Positions 1 through 12,382 of a stretch of 64,000 nt of DNA are shown piece by piece. The DNA comes from Rutidosis leptorrhynchoides (lineage: Eukaryota > Streptophyta > Magnoliopsida > Asterales > Asteraceae): positions 146,081,501 to 146,145,500 of the forward strand of contig NC_092338.1 in assembly GCF_046630445.1 (NCBI RefSeq), given 5' to 3'. Each line of letters starts with the position of its first letter. Position 1 is the stretch's first letter. The notes beneath the pieces were generated by a model. The model was not told the DNA's origin. It made no database searches and was given only the letters and a program-made list of their open reading frames with translations. The translations under genes and the position numbers were made by a program.

Positions 1-1
1 A

Positions 2-280
2 GGAGGGGGAAATGAAATGGCAGAAATGCAAAGGTTTATAGCTTCACAAGAGTATGAAAATGCTAGACATAGAGCATTTGAAGATTGGCAAGTGCATCAA
101 AACCAAATCATAGCTTATTGCCAACATATAGGTAGAAACTATATTCCTACCCCAACGGCCATATTCCCTCCCTGGTCTATAGAGATGCAACCACCGTATC
201 CTACGTATAACCCAGGAGAAGCATTTTATAGCACATATGGTTATGCATGGAACCCCTTCTGGTATCAGTATCATCCCTAG
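2..280 (+). CDS. C-terminal end of Athila-type accessory protein (element A), partial
   Basis: The reading frame is open from base 2, so the ATG at 17 is internal rather than the true start. About 90 residues are visible. They match the C-terminus of the 318-aa protein at 55167-56123 almost residue for residue, including the shared peptide RFIASQEYENAR and the terminal WYQYHP. The tail is rich in Pro, Tyr and Gln with no recognisable catalytic motif. In related plant elements this ORF lies downstream of pol, where an envelope-like gene would be; its function is unknown. The stop is followed by the element's long 3' noncoding region. The protein begins off the left edge of the window. Confidence 0.75.
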   Translation, partial: GGGNEMAEMQRFIASQEYENARHRAFEDWQVHQNQIIAYCQHIGRNYIPTPTAIFPPWSIEMQPPYPTYNPGEAFYSTYGYAWNPFWYQYHP

Positions 281-1183
281 TCTACTTAGTTTTTATTTTA
301 TTTTATTATTTGTAATGTTGATACATTTAATACTTATGTTGGATTTGTATTAGTTTTTATAATTTTCTAAATTTTATTATTAGATTTTAATAATTTTTGA
401 ATGTGGGGTAATATACCAAACTTCAAAAATATGTATATATGTTTGCAGTTTATCTTATGTACACAACAGGGTAAAACAACGCATTTTCAAAGACTAGCAT
501 TAAGTTCATCAAAAGCTACTAATTTTGACGACAAGATAAATGTGATGTAACAACAAGACGGAATGAACAAATGATATGCACCATTTATCATTCAACAAGC
601 AAACACAAATATGTTTGGAAACTTTGGTAAAATTTAATCATTTCTACGCTAATCACCCTCAATAATTTAAATTGTTACTGATTTCTTGCAAATGAGGGCA
701 TTGCAAGATCTTAAGTGTGGGAAGGGGTTAAATTCTTTCGGATTTTTAATATTTTTTACTTCATACACTTGGTTACCATTAAAAATACTAGTAAAGCAGT
801 AGTTGTATTAGAATCTAGTGCTCTCTGATAATAAAGAACAACCCTAGTCTTATATACTGACTGCCCACTTCTAGTAAAATTTTTTAAAATTTTCAACTAA
901 ATGAACTCAAAATCATGTTTATACATATTTATGAATGATAAAACTAGGTGTTAACACCGAAATTATTGTTACCTCGGAAAGGACATAAATTGAGAAACAA
1001 ACCAAAATGTTAAAATTCATTTAAAATGGAATAAAGGACAATAAAAAGGAAAATAAAAGCCAAGTGTGGGAAATTTTCACCGAGTTATTCAAAATAAATA
1101 TCACATATTTTTGGACAAATAATTGAAAATACTTTTGTTTTGGACGATAATTAACTGTTTTACCCGATGAAAGAAAAGAAGAG

Positions 1184-1390
1184 ATGGATCTACACGATGA
1201 ATCAATTCCATCGTTAAAAGGAAGTAAAGTCTTTCGAAAAAGACACGCGCTTCTTGATTTAGGTCATGAAGTTGTCGTCCAGACCAGCTGTAGGTTGACG
1301 AAAAATCTAGAAAAGTCATCTCTAAAATTAGCAGGAAATCCACGGACCTCAGCATCAAACAGGGTCGCCAAGTGGTCAGACTTATCCTAA
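1184..1390 (+). CDS. Recurrent 68-codon small ORF in Athila 3' region
   Basis: A 68-residue frame beginning MDLHDESIPSLKGSKVFRKR recurs in sense orientation in the 3' noncoding regions of J (54048-54254, minus) and X (41645-41818, minus, shortened by a nonsense change). No domain is recognised. The antisense frame is also open here and in J but is broken by a stop in X, so the sense frame survives slightly better. The copies are similar overall, so conservation may only reflect recent common origin. Coding status is doubtful. Confidence 0.2.
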   Translation: MDLHDESIPSLKGSKVFRKRHALLDLGHEVVVQTSCRLTKNLEKSSLKLAGNPRTSASNRVAKWSDLS

Positions 1391-2333
1391 CCATGAGAGG
1401 ATCTGTCTCGTAAAATGGGGAGGGCACCGTGCAAATTAGCTTGATAAGACTAATGAATCAGATCCCCAGAAAGGATAATCTCCTTTAAAGATCAAAAATC
1501 AGCTTTTAAGACTGATATTACTCAATCCTAGAGATTGACCTTAAAGATTGAGAATTACAAACTCATGGAATTCAATGATATCTAAACTCGAGCTTGAACG
1601 AGAAAATAATTTGATCAAATTATAAACCGATTTATTTTCTGAAAACCCATTTTCAATGCGTTCATTACCATTGAACGTAAAATCCTAGGAATTTATCTGG
1701 AATTCATTAGGTCACCTGAACCAAATCGGGTGTCAACCGTAAGAACGGTGGTTGCATAGCATGGTCGAAGACAGGACCTTGTGCCAGACCGAAAAATCAT
1801 AAGGGTGAGCTTTACTATTGCTCCTACAAAGGATAGTAATTGCGTCCGACACGTTATAGACCATAATTAAAAGCATGTCAGGGGACATTGCCTTAACAGT
1901 TGCTTGTTCAACGCTTTCCTTTATAACCGGACAGTAGTTTACCGAAAGGTAATATACGGAGCAAGTATACTGGATGTGTTGCTTAACTAATACAAGGTTA
2001 GCAAGTGGGTGACACAAAACCATAGTTTTGAGCTAAAATTTTCAAATCTGAAACCCACCAAACCCACAAAAATATTTTGGAAACACCGGTGAAGGGTTAT
2101 TCCGGAAAACTTATCTAGGGTAAAAACTAGATTTAATTTTCAAAAGATCAAATGTTTTCATAAAGATCCAATTTCCTTAAAGGATCTAAATTTTATAGTC
2201 ATGTGGGACTGTAAACCACATCGTTACTACCATTGTTTATACCGCCGTAAAGAAATCACTGATGTACAAAGTGTGAAGAATAAAGAAGTGATTCTAGTAT
2301 TTCAAGACTATATTGCTTGAGGACAAGCAACGC

Positions 2334-2350
2334 TCAAGTGTGGGAATATT
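2334..2350 (+). promoter_or_regulatory. Polypurine tract before the 3' LTR of A
   Basis: The sequence CAAGTGTGGGAATATT sits directly before the LTR start TGATAATG. It is the expected plus-strand primer for reverse transcription. The same tract occurs in reverse at 53084-53100 (J), and a variant with GGGGATGTT lies at 40524-40540 (X). Confidence 0.7.
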
Positions 2351-2742
2351 TGATAATGCTAAAAACGAACATATATTTCATAGCATTATTCCTCAAGAAA
2401 GACAAGCTTTTAGTTGCAATTGTCCTATTTACAAGTGATATTCGTTTAAATAATAAAAGGTGAAGACAAAAGACAGATTCGACGAATTGAAGACGCAAAC
2501 GACCAAAAAGCTCAAAAGTACAAAATACAATCAATAAGGTTCCAATTATTGATAAGAAACGTCTCAAAATTACAAGAGTACAAGATTCAAAACGCAAAGT
2601 ACAAGATATTAAATTGTACGCAAGGACGTTCGAAAATCCGGAACCGGGACCAGAGTCAACTCTCAACGCTCGACGCAACGGACTAAAAATTACAAGTCAA
2701 CTATGCACATGAATATAATATAATATATAATTAATTCTTAAA

Positions 2743-2787
<45 letters not shown>

Positions 2788-4353
2788 TATATTATAAAAC
2801 CGTCGGCAGAAGAAAACAACCAAATGTGAGCCTCCCCAGCTGGCCATGCGATCGCATGGCCTTGAAGAGCAAAGCTCATGCGATCGCATGAGCTCCTTTT
2901 TCAGTTCACAGGCCTATAAATTCGCAGTTTGGTGAACGTAATATCCATCAAAAAATCAATCTCTCTATATCTATACATAATATTTATTTATAATTTATAT
3001 TTTAATTTTAAATCCTAATAATAAGGGTATGTGAGCGAATGTTGTAAGGGTGTAAGTCGAAATTCTGTCCGTGTAACGCTACGCTATTTTTAATCATTGT
3101 AAGTTATGTTCAACCTTTTTAAATTAATGTCTCGCAGCTAAGTTATTATTATGCTTATTTAATCTGAAGTAATCATGATGTTGGGCTAAAAATATTAAAA
3201 TTGGGTAATTGGGCTTTGTACCATAATTGAGGTTTGGACAAAAGAACGACACTTGTGGAAATTAGACTATGGGCTATTAATGGACTTTATATTTGTTTAA
3301 CTAAATGATAGTTTGTTAATGTTAATATAAAGATTTACAATTGGACGTCCCTATAAATAACCATATACACTCAATCGGACACGATGGGCGGGGTATTTAT
3401 ATGTACGAATAATCGTTCATTTAATCGGACACGGGAATGAATTAATAGTCTATGGAATTATTAAAACAGGGGTGAAATTATGTACAAGGACACTTGGCAT
3501 AATTGATAACAAAGTATTAAAACCTTGGGTTACACTCAGTCGACATCCTGGTATAATTATTAAACAAAGTATTAAAATCTTGTTACAGTTTAAGTCCCCA
3601 ATTAGTTGGAATATTTAACTTCGGGTATAAGGATAATTTGACGAGGACACTCGCACTTTATATTTATGACTGATGGACTGTTATGGACAAAAACCAGACG
3701 GACATATTAAATAATCCAGGACAAAGGACAATTAACCCATGGGTATAAAACTAAAATCAACACGTCAAACATCATGATTACGGAAGTTTAAATAAGCATA
3801 ATTCTTTTATTTCATATTTAATTTCCTTTATTTTATATTTAATTGCACTTCTAATTATCGCATTTTTATTTATTGTTATTGTATTTAATTGCACTTTTAA
3901 TTATCGTACTTTTTAATTATCGCAAGTTTATTTTATCACACTTTTATTTATCGCAATTTCATTATCGTTATTTACTTTACGCTTTAAATTAAGTCTTTTA
4001 TTTATTTAATATTTTACATTTTGTTTTAACTGCGACTTAAAGTTTTAAAATCGACAAACCGGTCATTAAACGGTAAAAACCCCCCTTTATAATAATAATA
4101 TTACTTATATATATATTTGTATTTTTATAAAATAAAACTAATATAGCGTTAAGCTTTGATTAAAAGATTCCCTGTGGAACGAACCGAACTTACTAAAAAC
4201 TACACTACTGTACGATTAGGTACACTGCCTATAAGTGTTGTAGCAAGGTTTAGGTATATCTCATCTGTAAATAAATAATTAAAACTTGTGTAATCTGTAT
4301 CGCTTTTCGTATCAAAAATATATAGTATTTCACGTACACCTCGCACGACATCA
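2351..4353 (+). repeat. 3' LTR of element A (Athila type, 2003 bp)
   Basis: Starts TGATAATGC, ends ACATCA. It is close to the LTR at 48929-50966 and, in reverse, to those at 10448-12381 and 51094-53083. It contains an AT-rich run (about 2746-2783), a palindrome pair, a TATA box, and a strongly conserved U5 block (about 4171-4265). Confidence 0.9.
2842..2921 (+). promoter_or_regulatory. LTR promoter of A: palindrome pair plus TATA box
   Basis: A 20-bp perfect palindrome GGCCATGCGATCGCATGGCC (2842-2861) and a 22-bp perfect palindrome with the same core (2873-2894) have centres 32 bp apart. TATAAAT lies at 2915-2921, about 31 bp from the nearer centre. The transcript should start some 30 bp further on. 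The same layout recurs in every Athila-type LTR of the window. Confidence 0.75.
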
Positions 4354-4550
4354 GTAGGTATCACTATTTCTTCCTCCGGAACCTCTTCTTCTTCTGGTTC
4401 CTCCTCTTCCGATTCATCCTCTTCTGGTTCCTCTTCTTCCGGTTCATCCTCTTCCGGTTCCTCTTCGGGAATTTGTGAATCTTCCCAAAATATATTCGAC
4501 TCTTCATTATTATTAGGTGAATCAATGGGATTTGTACTAGAGGTAGACAT
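4354..4550 (-). pseudogene. N-terminal gag fragment of element B, acidic repeat
   Basis: From the ATG at 4550, about 65 codons encode MSTSSTNPIDSP followed by an acidic low-complexity stretch of repeated Glu/Pro/Asp blocks. The frame then runs into the LTR of element A at 4353, so residues after that are not from gag. Position, about 200 bp after the primer site, identifies it as the start of gag-pol. Glu-rich N-terminal extensions are plausible for this group, but I cannot name a domain. It is truncated and non-functional here. Confidence 0.6.
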
Positions 4551-4750
4551 CTATCACACAATATCAAATACATTAAGAGGTTAATATATCACATAATATT
4601 TACATGTTAATAATATATAGTTTCCAACAAAAGTGTTAAGCAATCGTTTTTTTTTTAAAGAAAACACGGTCGAAGTCCAGACTCACTAATGTATCCTAAC
4701 AAACTCGATAAGACACACTAATGCAAATTTCTGGTTCTCTAAGACCAACG

Positions 4751-4762
4751 CTCGGATACCAA
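4751..4762 (-). promoter_or_regulatory. Primer binding site of B (tRNA-iMet type)
   Basis: On the minus strand TTGGTATCCGAG follows the LTR end directly. It differs by one base from the usual plant initiator-Met primer site TGGTATCAGAG. It fixes the LTR edge at 4764. Confidence 0.7.
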
Positions 4763-4763
4763 C

Positions 4764-7700
4764 TGAAATGTCCCGTTCATATTGATTATAAACGTTCCAT
4801 ATTAATTGATTTCGTCACGAGGTTTTGACCTCTATATGAGACGTTTTTCAAAGACTGCATTCATTTTTTAAAACAAGCATAACCTTTATTTTATCGATAA
4901 AGGTTTAAAAAGCATTACGTAGATTATCAAAAAATGATAATCTAAAATATACCGTTTACATACGACCATTACATAATGGTTTACAATAAGAATATATTAC
5001 ATCAAAAATAAGTTTCTTGAATGCAGTTTTCACACAATATCATACAAGCATGGACTCCAAATCTTGTCCTTATTTTAGTATGCAACAGCGGAAGCTCTTA
5101 ATAATCACCTAAGAATAAACATGCTTAAAACGTCAACAAAAATGTTGGTGAGTTATAGGTTTAACCTATATATTTATCAAATCGCAATAATAGACCACAA
5201 GATTTCATATTTCAATATACATCCCATACATAGAGATAAAAATCATTCATATGATGAACACCTGGTAACCGACATTAACAAGATGCATATAAGAATATCC
5301 CCTATCATTCCGGGAAATCCTTCGGACATGATAAAAACGAATTCGAAGTACTAACGCATCCGGTACTTTGGATGGGGTTCGTTAGGCCCAATAGATCTAT
5401 CTTTAGGATTCGCGTCAATTAGTAGATCGGTTTACTAATTCTTAGGCTACCAAGAAAAAGGGGCATATTCGGCTTCGATCATTCACCCATATAATGTAGT
5501 TTCATTTACTTGTGTCTATTTCGTAAAACATTTATAAAACTGCATGTATTCTCATCCCAAAATATTAGATTTTAAAAGTGGGACTATAACTCACTTTCAC
5601 AGATTTTTACTTCGTCGGGAAGTAAGACTTGGCCACTGGTCGATTCACGAACCTATACAAATATGTACATATATATCAAAGTATGCTCAAAATATATTTA
5701 CAACATTTTTTAATACGTTATAATGTTTTAAGCTTATTAAGTCAGCTGTCCTCGTTAATAACCTACAACTTGTTGTCCATAGTTAGATGTACAGAAATAA
5801 ATATAAATTATCTTGGATCAATCCACGACCCAGTGTATACAAGCCTCAGGCTAGATCACAACTCAAACTATATCTATTATTTTGGAATCAACCTCAACCC
5901 TGTATAGCTAACTCCAACATTACTGCATATAGAGTGTCTATGGTTGTTCCAAAATATATTATATAGATGGGTCGATATGATATGTCAAAACATTGTATAC
6001 GTGTCTATGGTATCCCAAGATTACATAATATATATTAGAATACATGAATAAGACAATATAAGTTTGTTAAGTTACGATTTGTATAGAATTGTTACAATAT
6101 TTTCCGTAGCTACAACAATCAAAAAATATTCAATCTTGTTTTACCCATAACTTCTTCGTTTTAAATCCGTTTTGAGTGAATCAAATTGCTATGGTTTCAT
6201 ATTGAACTCTATTTTATGAATCTATACAGAAAAATTATAGGTTTATAGTCGGAAATATAAGTTACAAGTCATTTTTGTAAGAGGTACTCATTTCAGTCGA
6301 AAGAACGATGTCTTGATGACCATTTTGAAAAGCATACTTCCACTTTGAGTTTAACCATGATTTACGGATATAGTTTCATGTTCATAAGAAAAATCATTTT
6401 TGCAGAAGAACAAATTTTAAATCAAAGTTTATCATAGTTTTTAATTATCAAACCCAAAACAACCCGCGGTGTTACTACGATGGCGTATGTCCGGTTTTAT
6501 GGTGTTTTTTGTGTTTCCAGATTTTAAATCATTAAGTTAGCATATCATATAGATATATAACATGTGATTAGTTGATTTTAAAAGTCAAGTTAGAAGGATT
6601 AACTTTATTTGCGAACAAATTTAGAATTAACTAAACTATGTTCTAGTGATTACAAGTTTAAATCTTCGAATAAGATAGTTTTATATGTATGAATCGAATG
6701 ATGTTATGAACATCATTACTACCTTAAGTTTAGTAGGTAAACCTACTGGAAGTGACAAGAAATGATCTAGCTTCAAAGGATCTTGGATGGCTTGAAAGTT
6801 CTTGAAGTAGGATCATGACACAAAACAAGTTCAAGTAAGATTTTTACTCGAATTAAGATAGTTTATAGTTATAGAAATTGAATCAAAGTTTGAATATGAT
6901 TATTACCTTGAATAAGAAAGATAACCTACTGTAAATAACAAAGGTTTCTTGATCTTAGATGATTACTTGGAATGGATTGGAAAGCTTGAATGTAAACTAG
7001 TAAACTTGAAAGGATTTTCGAAGTGTTCTTGAAGTGTTCTTCCTAAGATGATTATAGCTTGATTCTTGAAGTAATTTTTGATGAAGATGATGATTAGCTA
7101 CTGGAAAATTTCGTTCATAAGTGTGTGTGTGTGTGTGTGTGTGTGTGTTGAGAGAGAATTAGAAAGAGAATTGAAAGTGAAATGGAGTGAATGATGAGTG
7201 GTAAGTGGTGAGTGGGGTTAAAAGGAGTTCTAGTTAGTTGACTAGTTCATCGTAGAAGTTAAAATTGATTAGTCATACATGACATAATCAAGAGTGAAAT
7301 CCCATGCTAGTTCCTATTGGTATATACTCACAGTAAGTACGTCTAGAAGCTGTGTATAATACGGGTATGAATACGACTAGAATTCATGATGAAAAAAGAA
7401 TGGGAATGTAACTGTACCCATTTTCGTTAAGTATTAGTGTTTTGATATATGTCTTGAAGTATTCCAAAAGTATATTAATACATCTAAATACACTACATGT
7501 ATATACATTTTAACTGATTCTTTAAGTCATCGTTAGTCGTTACATGTAAGTGTTGTTTTGAAACCTTTAAGTTAACAATCTCATTTAATGTTGTTAACCC
7601 ATTGTTTATTATATCTAATGAGATGTTAAATTATTATCTTATCATGTAATTATGATATATTAATATATCTTAATATGATATATATACATTTAAATGTCGT

Positions 7701-8044
7701 TACAACGATAATCGTTACATATATGTCTCGTTTCAAAATCCTTAAGTTAGTAGTCTTGTTTTTATGTATATAACTCATTGTTAATATACTTATGGAGATA
7801 CTCACTTATCATAATCTCATGTTAACTATATATATATATATCCATATATATATCGTTATGTCGTTTTTACAAGTTTTAACGTTCGTGAATCGCCGGTCAA
7901 CTTGGGTGGTCAATTGTCTACATGAAACATTTCGAATAATCAAGTCTTAACAAGTTTGATTGCTTAACATGTTGGAAACATTTAATCAAGTAAAAATCAA
8001 TTTAATTTAATATATATAAACATGGAAAAGTTCGGGTCACTACA
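4764..8044 (-). repeat. 5' LTR of element B (Tekay-like, 3281 bp)
   Basis: On the minus strand it runs from TGTAGTGACCCGAAC (8044) to GGGACATTTCA (4764). The TG...CA ends and the adjacent primer site support the limits. It matches the interrupted LTR of H (35200-38634 plus 46593-46616) through most of its length. It contains a (GT)n run at 7121-7148 and a block at 5148-5594 bounded by an inverted 11-mer. Confidence 0.85.
7121..7148. repeat. (GT)n microsatellite in the LTR of B
   Basis: About 14 GT dinucleotides in a row. The matching position in the LTR of H lacks this run. Confidence 0.95.
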
Positions 8045-9154
8045 TCCACACTACTCACAACTAATTCGTATTGCGTGAATATCTTTAGTCTCTTTTTCAT
8101 TCGTCTCTCGAAAGTATCTAACTTTGCGGAAATGGAATCAAAGTCATGGCTAGAATCGGCTCTAGCCGCTTTAGATGATCGAAGAATATCTTTTTATAGA
8201 TGCTACTCATATGAGTGGGAGGCTGTGTTATCAATAATTTTGTAAGCTTCAGTTGCGGTTTTCTTCATAATGGAACCACCAGCTGCTGCGTCGATGTATT
8301 TTCGTGTAGCAACGTCACATCCTTGGTAGAATATTTGTACTATTTGATAAGTGTCTAAACCGTGCTGAGGACATCCTCTCAACAATTTTCCGAATCTTGT
8401 CCACGCCTTATATAATGTTTCATTTGGCTTTTGCGCAAACGTAACAATTTCTCCTTGAAGTCTCACGGCTTTAGATGCAGGAAAGAATCTTTTAAGAAAT
8501 TTCTCAACTAAAACATCCCATGTATCAATCGCTCCTTCAGGTAACGATTCTAACCAATCTTTGGCTTCTCCCTTTAAAGTCCAGGGAAACAACATGAGAT
8601 AGATATGTTCATCCTCAACTTCTCTGATTTTAAATAGAGTACAGATTCTATTAAAGGTTCGAAGATGTTCGTTTAGATCTTCTTTTGGCGTACCACTAAA
8701 TTGGCATTGATTAGTTACCATGTGTAGGATTTGTCCTTTGATTTCATAAGCTGACGCATTAATGTCTGGTTGAGTAATAGCATGACCTTGGCTAGTGCGT
8801 GTAGCTCCCATTCGATCTTCCATACTTAGAGGTTCCGGATTTTTCATGATTGAATTTGTTGAATCTGAATCACTAGGGGATTCTGATTTAACGGTTTCTT
8901 CTTCGATAATAATTTGAGGTTCAGGAGGAATAACTAGTGGTTCAAGATCCCTGAATTGTCCTTGAATATCCTCCGGGTTCTCAATTGTGAAGTCGGGTTC
9001 AAAAAAATGGATTATCGGAAATTTGAATTGGAGTACTCGTTCGACTAGATGATGATTCTAAAGAAAAATCAACGGCGACAATATTGGCTAGATGTCTTGA
9101 TCGAGTTACAGGTGGTGAACGTATGAAAGGTGGTGAACGTTTTGCTCGGTGCAT
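8045..9154 (-). pseudogene. Athila gag fragment (element C)
   Basis: The main open stretch (8203-8847) begins [20 protein letters not shown] and covers the retrotransposon gag core ([37 protein letters not shown]). A start like that of J (MHRAKRS) lies at 9154 but is shifted out of frame by small indels near 9000-9100. A stop at 8203 precedes the linker before the zinc knuckle, and B interrupts the frame at the CCHC itself. Compared with the 1868-aa gag-pol of J this is only the first fifth of the protein. Gag packages element RNA into particles; this copy is dead. Confidence 0.85.
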
Positions 9155-9439
9155 TCACTGAATATCCTATTAGTTATAAAGATAAAAATTATATAAGTTA
9201 TCAAATTAATATACTTTTCTGATTTTTGCCCACGTTTCGAATAGCCAAAAGATGCAGCAGGGAGCCAGGATCCTTTAAGTCGAAAAATCCACAACTCAGC
9301 CACTAACAAATCCAACTATTACTACGAAGCAGAAAATTTTGGATGTCTATTAATTTAATCGCTTAAAATAATTTTTCCGTCGAATTTTAAAGAAAATAAA
9401 GAAAATTCTATGACCTAAAAACTAGAGCGTAGAAATGAG

Positions 9440-9545
9440 AAAGAAAAAGCGCGTCGAAAAATAAGAGTCGAAAAACAAACGTCGAAAAATAAAGGTCGAA
9501 AAACAAAAAGTTGAAAAATATTAATTAGAAAGTAAAGCGTCGAAA
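9440..9545. repeat. Short GTCGAAAAA repeats in Athila leader
   Basis: Five or six copies of GTCGAAAAA or close variants, separated by 3-8 bp. Related clusters occur at about 43925-44040 (X) and 63165-63215 (J), in the same position of the leader. Confidence 0.7.
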
Positions 9546-10085
9546 CTTAAAAGTCTAAAAACTAAAAATTAAAACTTGCATCTAAAGGTATTAAATCTTA
9601 AAGGAAATCTATATCTAAAACGGCAATAACTTAAAAGGCACTAAAATCTTAAAACTGCGTCGCAAAATACTAAAGCGCCTAAATCTTAATCTAAAGAAAA
9701 AGTACTTAAGGGATTTTACGGCAAAGCCTAAAAATCTAGAAATATAAAATAACTACGGCAAAATACTAAGTTTAAAACTAATTACGAACGATAAATATAT
9801 AATTTACGAATTAAACGAATAAAAATATACAAAATATAAAAAGAAACAAAAAATAATAAAATTACTTATTTTTATAAAGATATTATTTTTATACTATTAT
9901 TTTATAAAAGTATTAATTTTTATATTTAATAAAACTAATTAAAACTTAATATTACAAATTAAAAATTAAAACTAGAATTAAAAATTGATTAAATAACTAA
10001 AACCCTAATTAATAATTAATTAATAATTATTATTATTAAACACAAACTCTAATCGTACGTACTAGGATCAGACCTGTATTTTCAC

Positions 10086-10134
10086 CTCATGCGACCGCAT
10101 GAGGGTTCTTTGATCTGGCCATGCGATCGCATGG
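10086..10134 (-). promoter_or_regulatory. Leader palindrome pair of element C
   Basis: CTCATGCGACCGCATGAG (10086-10103, one central mismatch) and CCATGCGATCGCATGG (10119-10134, perfect). Centres are 32 bp apart, as in the LTR of the same element. It lies about 290 bp downstream of the primer site, with no TATA box nearby. Confidence 0.7.
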
Positions 10135-10421
10135 ACTGTGGATCCAGGAAAGAAATTGGGCTGCTACAGTGTTCGGCCCGATTACTTTTTTTTTTTTACA
10201 AAATTAATATATAGGTTATATTTAAAATTATATTTTTAAAAATACTTTTATACTTTAAATAAATTAAAAATATATATAAACTTTTTAATTTAAACACTTA
10301 AATAGATAAATATACCTTTTTTATATTTTTGTATTTTAAAACTTATATAAAATTATATTTTTACAAAAATAGCTTAAAACTAATATTATTTTTTTTAGAA
10401 TATAGCGTTTCGCTTTCGATG

Positions 10422-10439
10422 TCCCCGGCAGCGGCGCCA
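10422..10439 (-). promoter_or_regulatory. Primer binding site of C (tRNA-Asp type)
   Basis: Minus-strand TGGCGCCGCTGCCGGGGA matches the complement of the plant tRNA-Asp 3' end at 17 of 18 positions (recalled tRNA sequence). It starts 8 bp after the LTR. The same 18-mer is at 44664-44681. Confidence 0.85.
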
Positions 10440-10657
10440 AAAATACTTGATGTGTGCGAGGGGTAGTACGAAATAGATTATATTTTACTACGAAATACTA
10501 TTAAATATGATACAATTTTACACAAGTTATTTATTTATTTATTGAATGGGTATACCTAAACCTTGCTACAACACTTATAGGCAGTGTACCTAATCGTAGA
10601 GTAGTGTAGTTTTTAGTAAGTCCGGTTTGTTCCACAGGGAGCTAGCTGAGTTTAACG

Positions 10658-10766
<109 letters not shown>

Positions 10767-11832
10767 TAGTATTATTATTATAATAAAATGGGGTTTTACG
10801 GTTTAATAACCGGTTTGTCGATTTTAAGACTTAAGTTACAATTAAAACCTAATGCAAAATATTAAATATAACTTAATTTAAAGCGTAAAGTAAATGACGA
10901 TAAATAAAATGACAGTAAATAAAAGTACGATGAGATATAAATTAAGAGAATTATGCTTATTTAAACTTCCGTAATCATGATGTTTGACGTTTTAATTTTA
11001 ATTTATTACCATAAGTTAATTGTCCTTCGTCCTGGATTATTTGATAAGTCCATATGGTTTTGTCCATAATAGTCCATCGATCATAATTATAAAGTGCGAG
11101 AGTCTTTGCCAAATTAACCTTATACCCGAAGTCAAATATTTCAACTAATTGGGGACTTAAACTGTAACAAGGTCTTAATAATTTGTTTAATGAATACACC
11201 AAGTTATCGACTGCGTGTAATCCAAGGTTTTAATACTTTATTAACAATTACACCAATTACCCTTGAATGTAATCCACTCCTGTTTTAATGAGTCGAGTGA
11301 CTATTAATCCATTCCCATGTCCGGTCAAATGAATAATTATTAGTATTTATAAATATCCCGCCCACCGTACCCAGTCAAGCGTATGTGGTTATATATAAAC
11401 ACGTCAAATTATAAATCTCTATATTAAATTAACGAGTATCATTTAGTTAATATAAAGCCCATTAATAGCCCATAGTCCAATTCCTACAAGTGTCGGTCTT
11501 TTGTCTAAACCCCAATTATGGTCCAAAGCCCAATAACCCAGTCTTAATATTTAGTCCAACATCACGATTACTTCGGCTTAAATAATCATAATAATAACTT
11601 AGCTACGAGACATTAATTTAAAAAGGTTGAACATAACTTACAATGAGTATTAATCGCGTAGTGTTACACGAACATAGTTTCGACTTACAAACTTAAAAAA
11701 TTCACTACTATAACCTTATTATAATTAACTTAATATTAAAATTATAATTATAAAATATAAATATAAATATATATTGAGAGAGTGAGAGATCAGATTGAAT
11801 AAGGTGTGTTAAACTCGTCCGAAAACTGGCCA

Positions 11833-11910
11833 ATTTATAGACCTGACCACTCTTTTTGAGCCATGCGACCGCATGGGATTTGTTCCTCCTGGCCATGCGA
11901 TCGTATGGCC
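11833..11910 (-). promoter_or_regulatory. LTR promoter of C: palindrome pair plus TATA box
   Basis: CCATGCGACCGCATGG (11861-11876) and GGCCATGCGATCGTATGGCC (11891-11910) have centres 32 bp apart. Minus-strand TATAAAT lies at 11833-11839, about 30 bp from the nearer centre. Confidence 0.75.
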
Positions 11911-12382
11911 AGCCTGTCCTGCAGCCATCCTTCATTTAAACGTAGGCAGCTTGATTAAATATAATATATAATATAATATATATAATTATATATAATTATA
12001 TATATATATTATATTATATTCTTGTTCATAGTTGACTCGTAATTTTAGGTCCGTTGCGTCGCGCGTTGATAGTTGGTTCAGGTCTCGATTTCAGATTTTC
12101 GAACGTCCTTTCGTACGCTTAGATATCTTATACTTTGCGTTTCACGGCTTGTACTCTTGTAATTTTTAGACGTTTCTCATCAATAAATTGAACCACTTGG
12201 ATTGTAACTTGTACGTTTGAGCATTTTGGTCATTTGCGTCTTCAAATCGTCGATTCTGTCTTTTGTCTTCACCTTTTATTATTTAAACGATAATCACTTG
12301 GAATTAGAACAATTGCAACTAAAAGCTTGTCTTTCTGGAAGGATAATGCAATGAAATATATGTTCGTTTTTAGCATTATCAG

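Larger units (their letters stand above)
281..2350 (+). other. Athila 3' noncoding region (element A)
   Basis: About 2 kb between the accessory ORF stop and the 3' LTR. It is homologous to 53084-55166 in J and to 40524-42473 in X (both minus). No long ORF is conserved; one 68-codon frame at 1184-1390 recurs. It ends in a purine-rich tract next to the LTR. Confidence 0.8.
1..4353 (+). mobile_element. Element A: 3' part of a plus-strand Athila-type Ty3/gypsy retrotransposon
   Basis: Seen: the end of an Athila-type accessory ORF, about 2 kb of noncoding DNA, a purine-rich tract, then a 2-kb LTR that begins TGATAATGC and ends ACATCA. The internal part matches, in reverse, the 53084-55300 region of element J. 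The 5' LTR, gag and pol lie off the left edge. The element ends inside the gag of element B, so A inserted into B. The expected 5-bp target duplication next to the right end is gtagg (4354-4358); its partner is outside the window. Confidence 0.9.
4354..8044 (-). mobile_element. Element B: 5' end of a minus-strand Tekay-like chromovirus
   Basis: Reading on the minus strand: 3.3-kb 5' LTR (8044 to 4764), primer site, leader, then the first 65 codons of gag, cut by element A at 4353. The rest of B should lie to the left of A, outside the window. B itself sits in the gag of element C; the flank at 8045-8049 is tccac. Its LTR is clearly the same family as that of element H. Confidence 0.85.
9155..10421 (-). 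other. Leader of element C, with candidate 3' splice site
   Basis: A noncoding stretch between the primer site and gag. On the minus strand AACTAATAG|GATA lies just before the gag ATG (AG at about 9167-9168) and recurs in J and X. It also holds short GTCGAAAAA repeats and a second palindrome pair. No donor site could be chosen with confidence. Confidence 0.5.

Noticed and set aside
1101..1427. 108-codon antisense ORF in the Athila 3' region
   Set aside because: Overlaps the small sense ORF and is broken by a stop in the copy of X.
2334..2678. 114-codon minus-strand ORF, also at 48903-49256
   Set aside because: It recurs only because both are the start of Athila LTRs; it runs antisense through U3 with no domain.
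4200..4363. Continuation of the acidic gag ORF
   Set aside because: This part is the LTR of element A read in frame by chance after the insertion point.
5121..5907. Plus-strand ORFs of 77 and 92 codons in the LTR of B
   Set aside because: They lie antisense within a recognised LTR and are not preserved in the matching LTR of H.
9440..9545. CRISPR-like spaced repeats
   Set aside because: Repeats are 9 bp with 3-8 bp spacers in a plant retroelement leader; no CRISPR structure.
10422..10439. tRNA-Asp gene fragment
   Set aside because: Only 18 bp match and they lie next to an LTR edge; it is a primer binding site. The same holds for 44664-44681.
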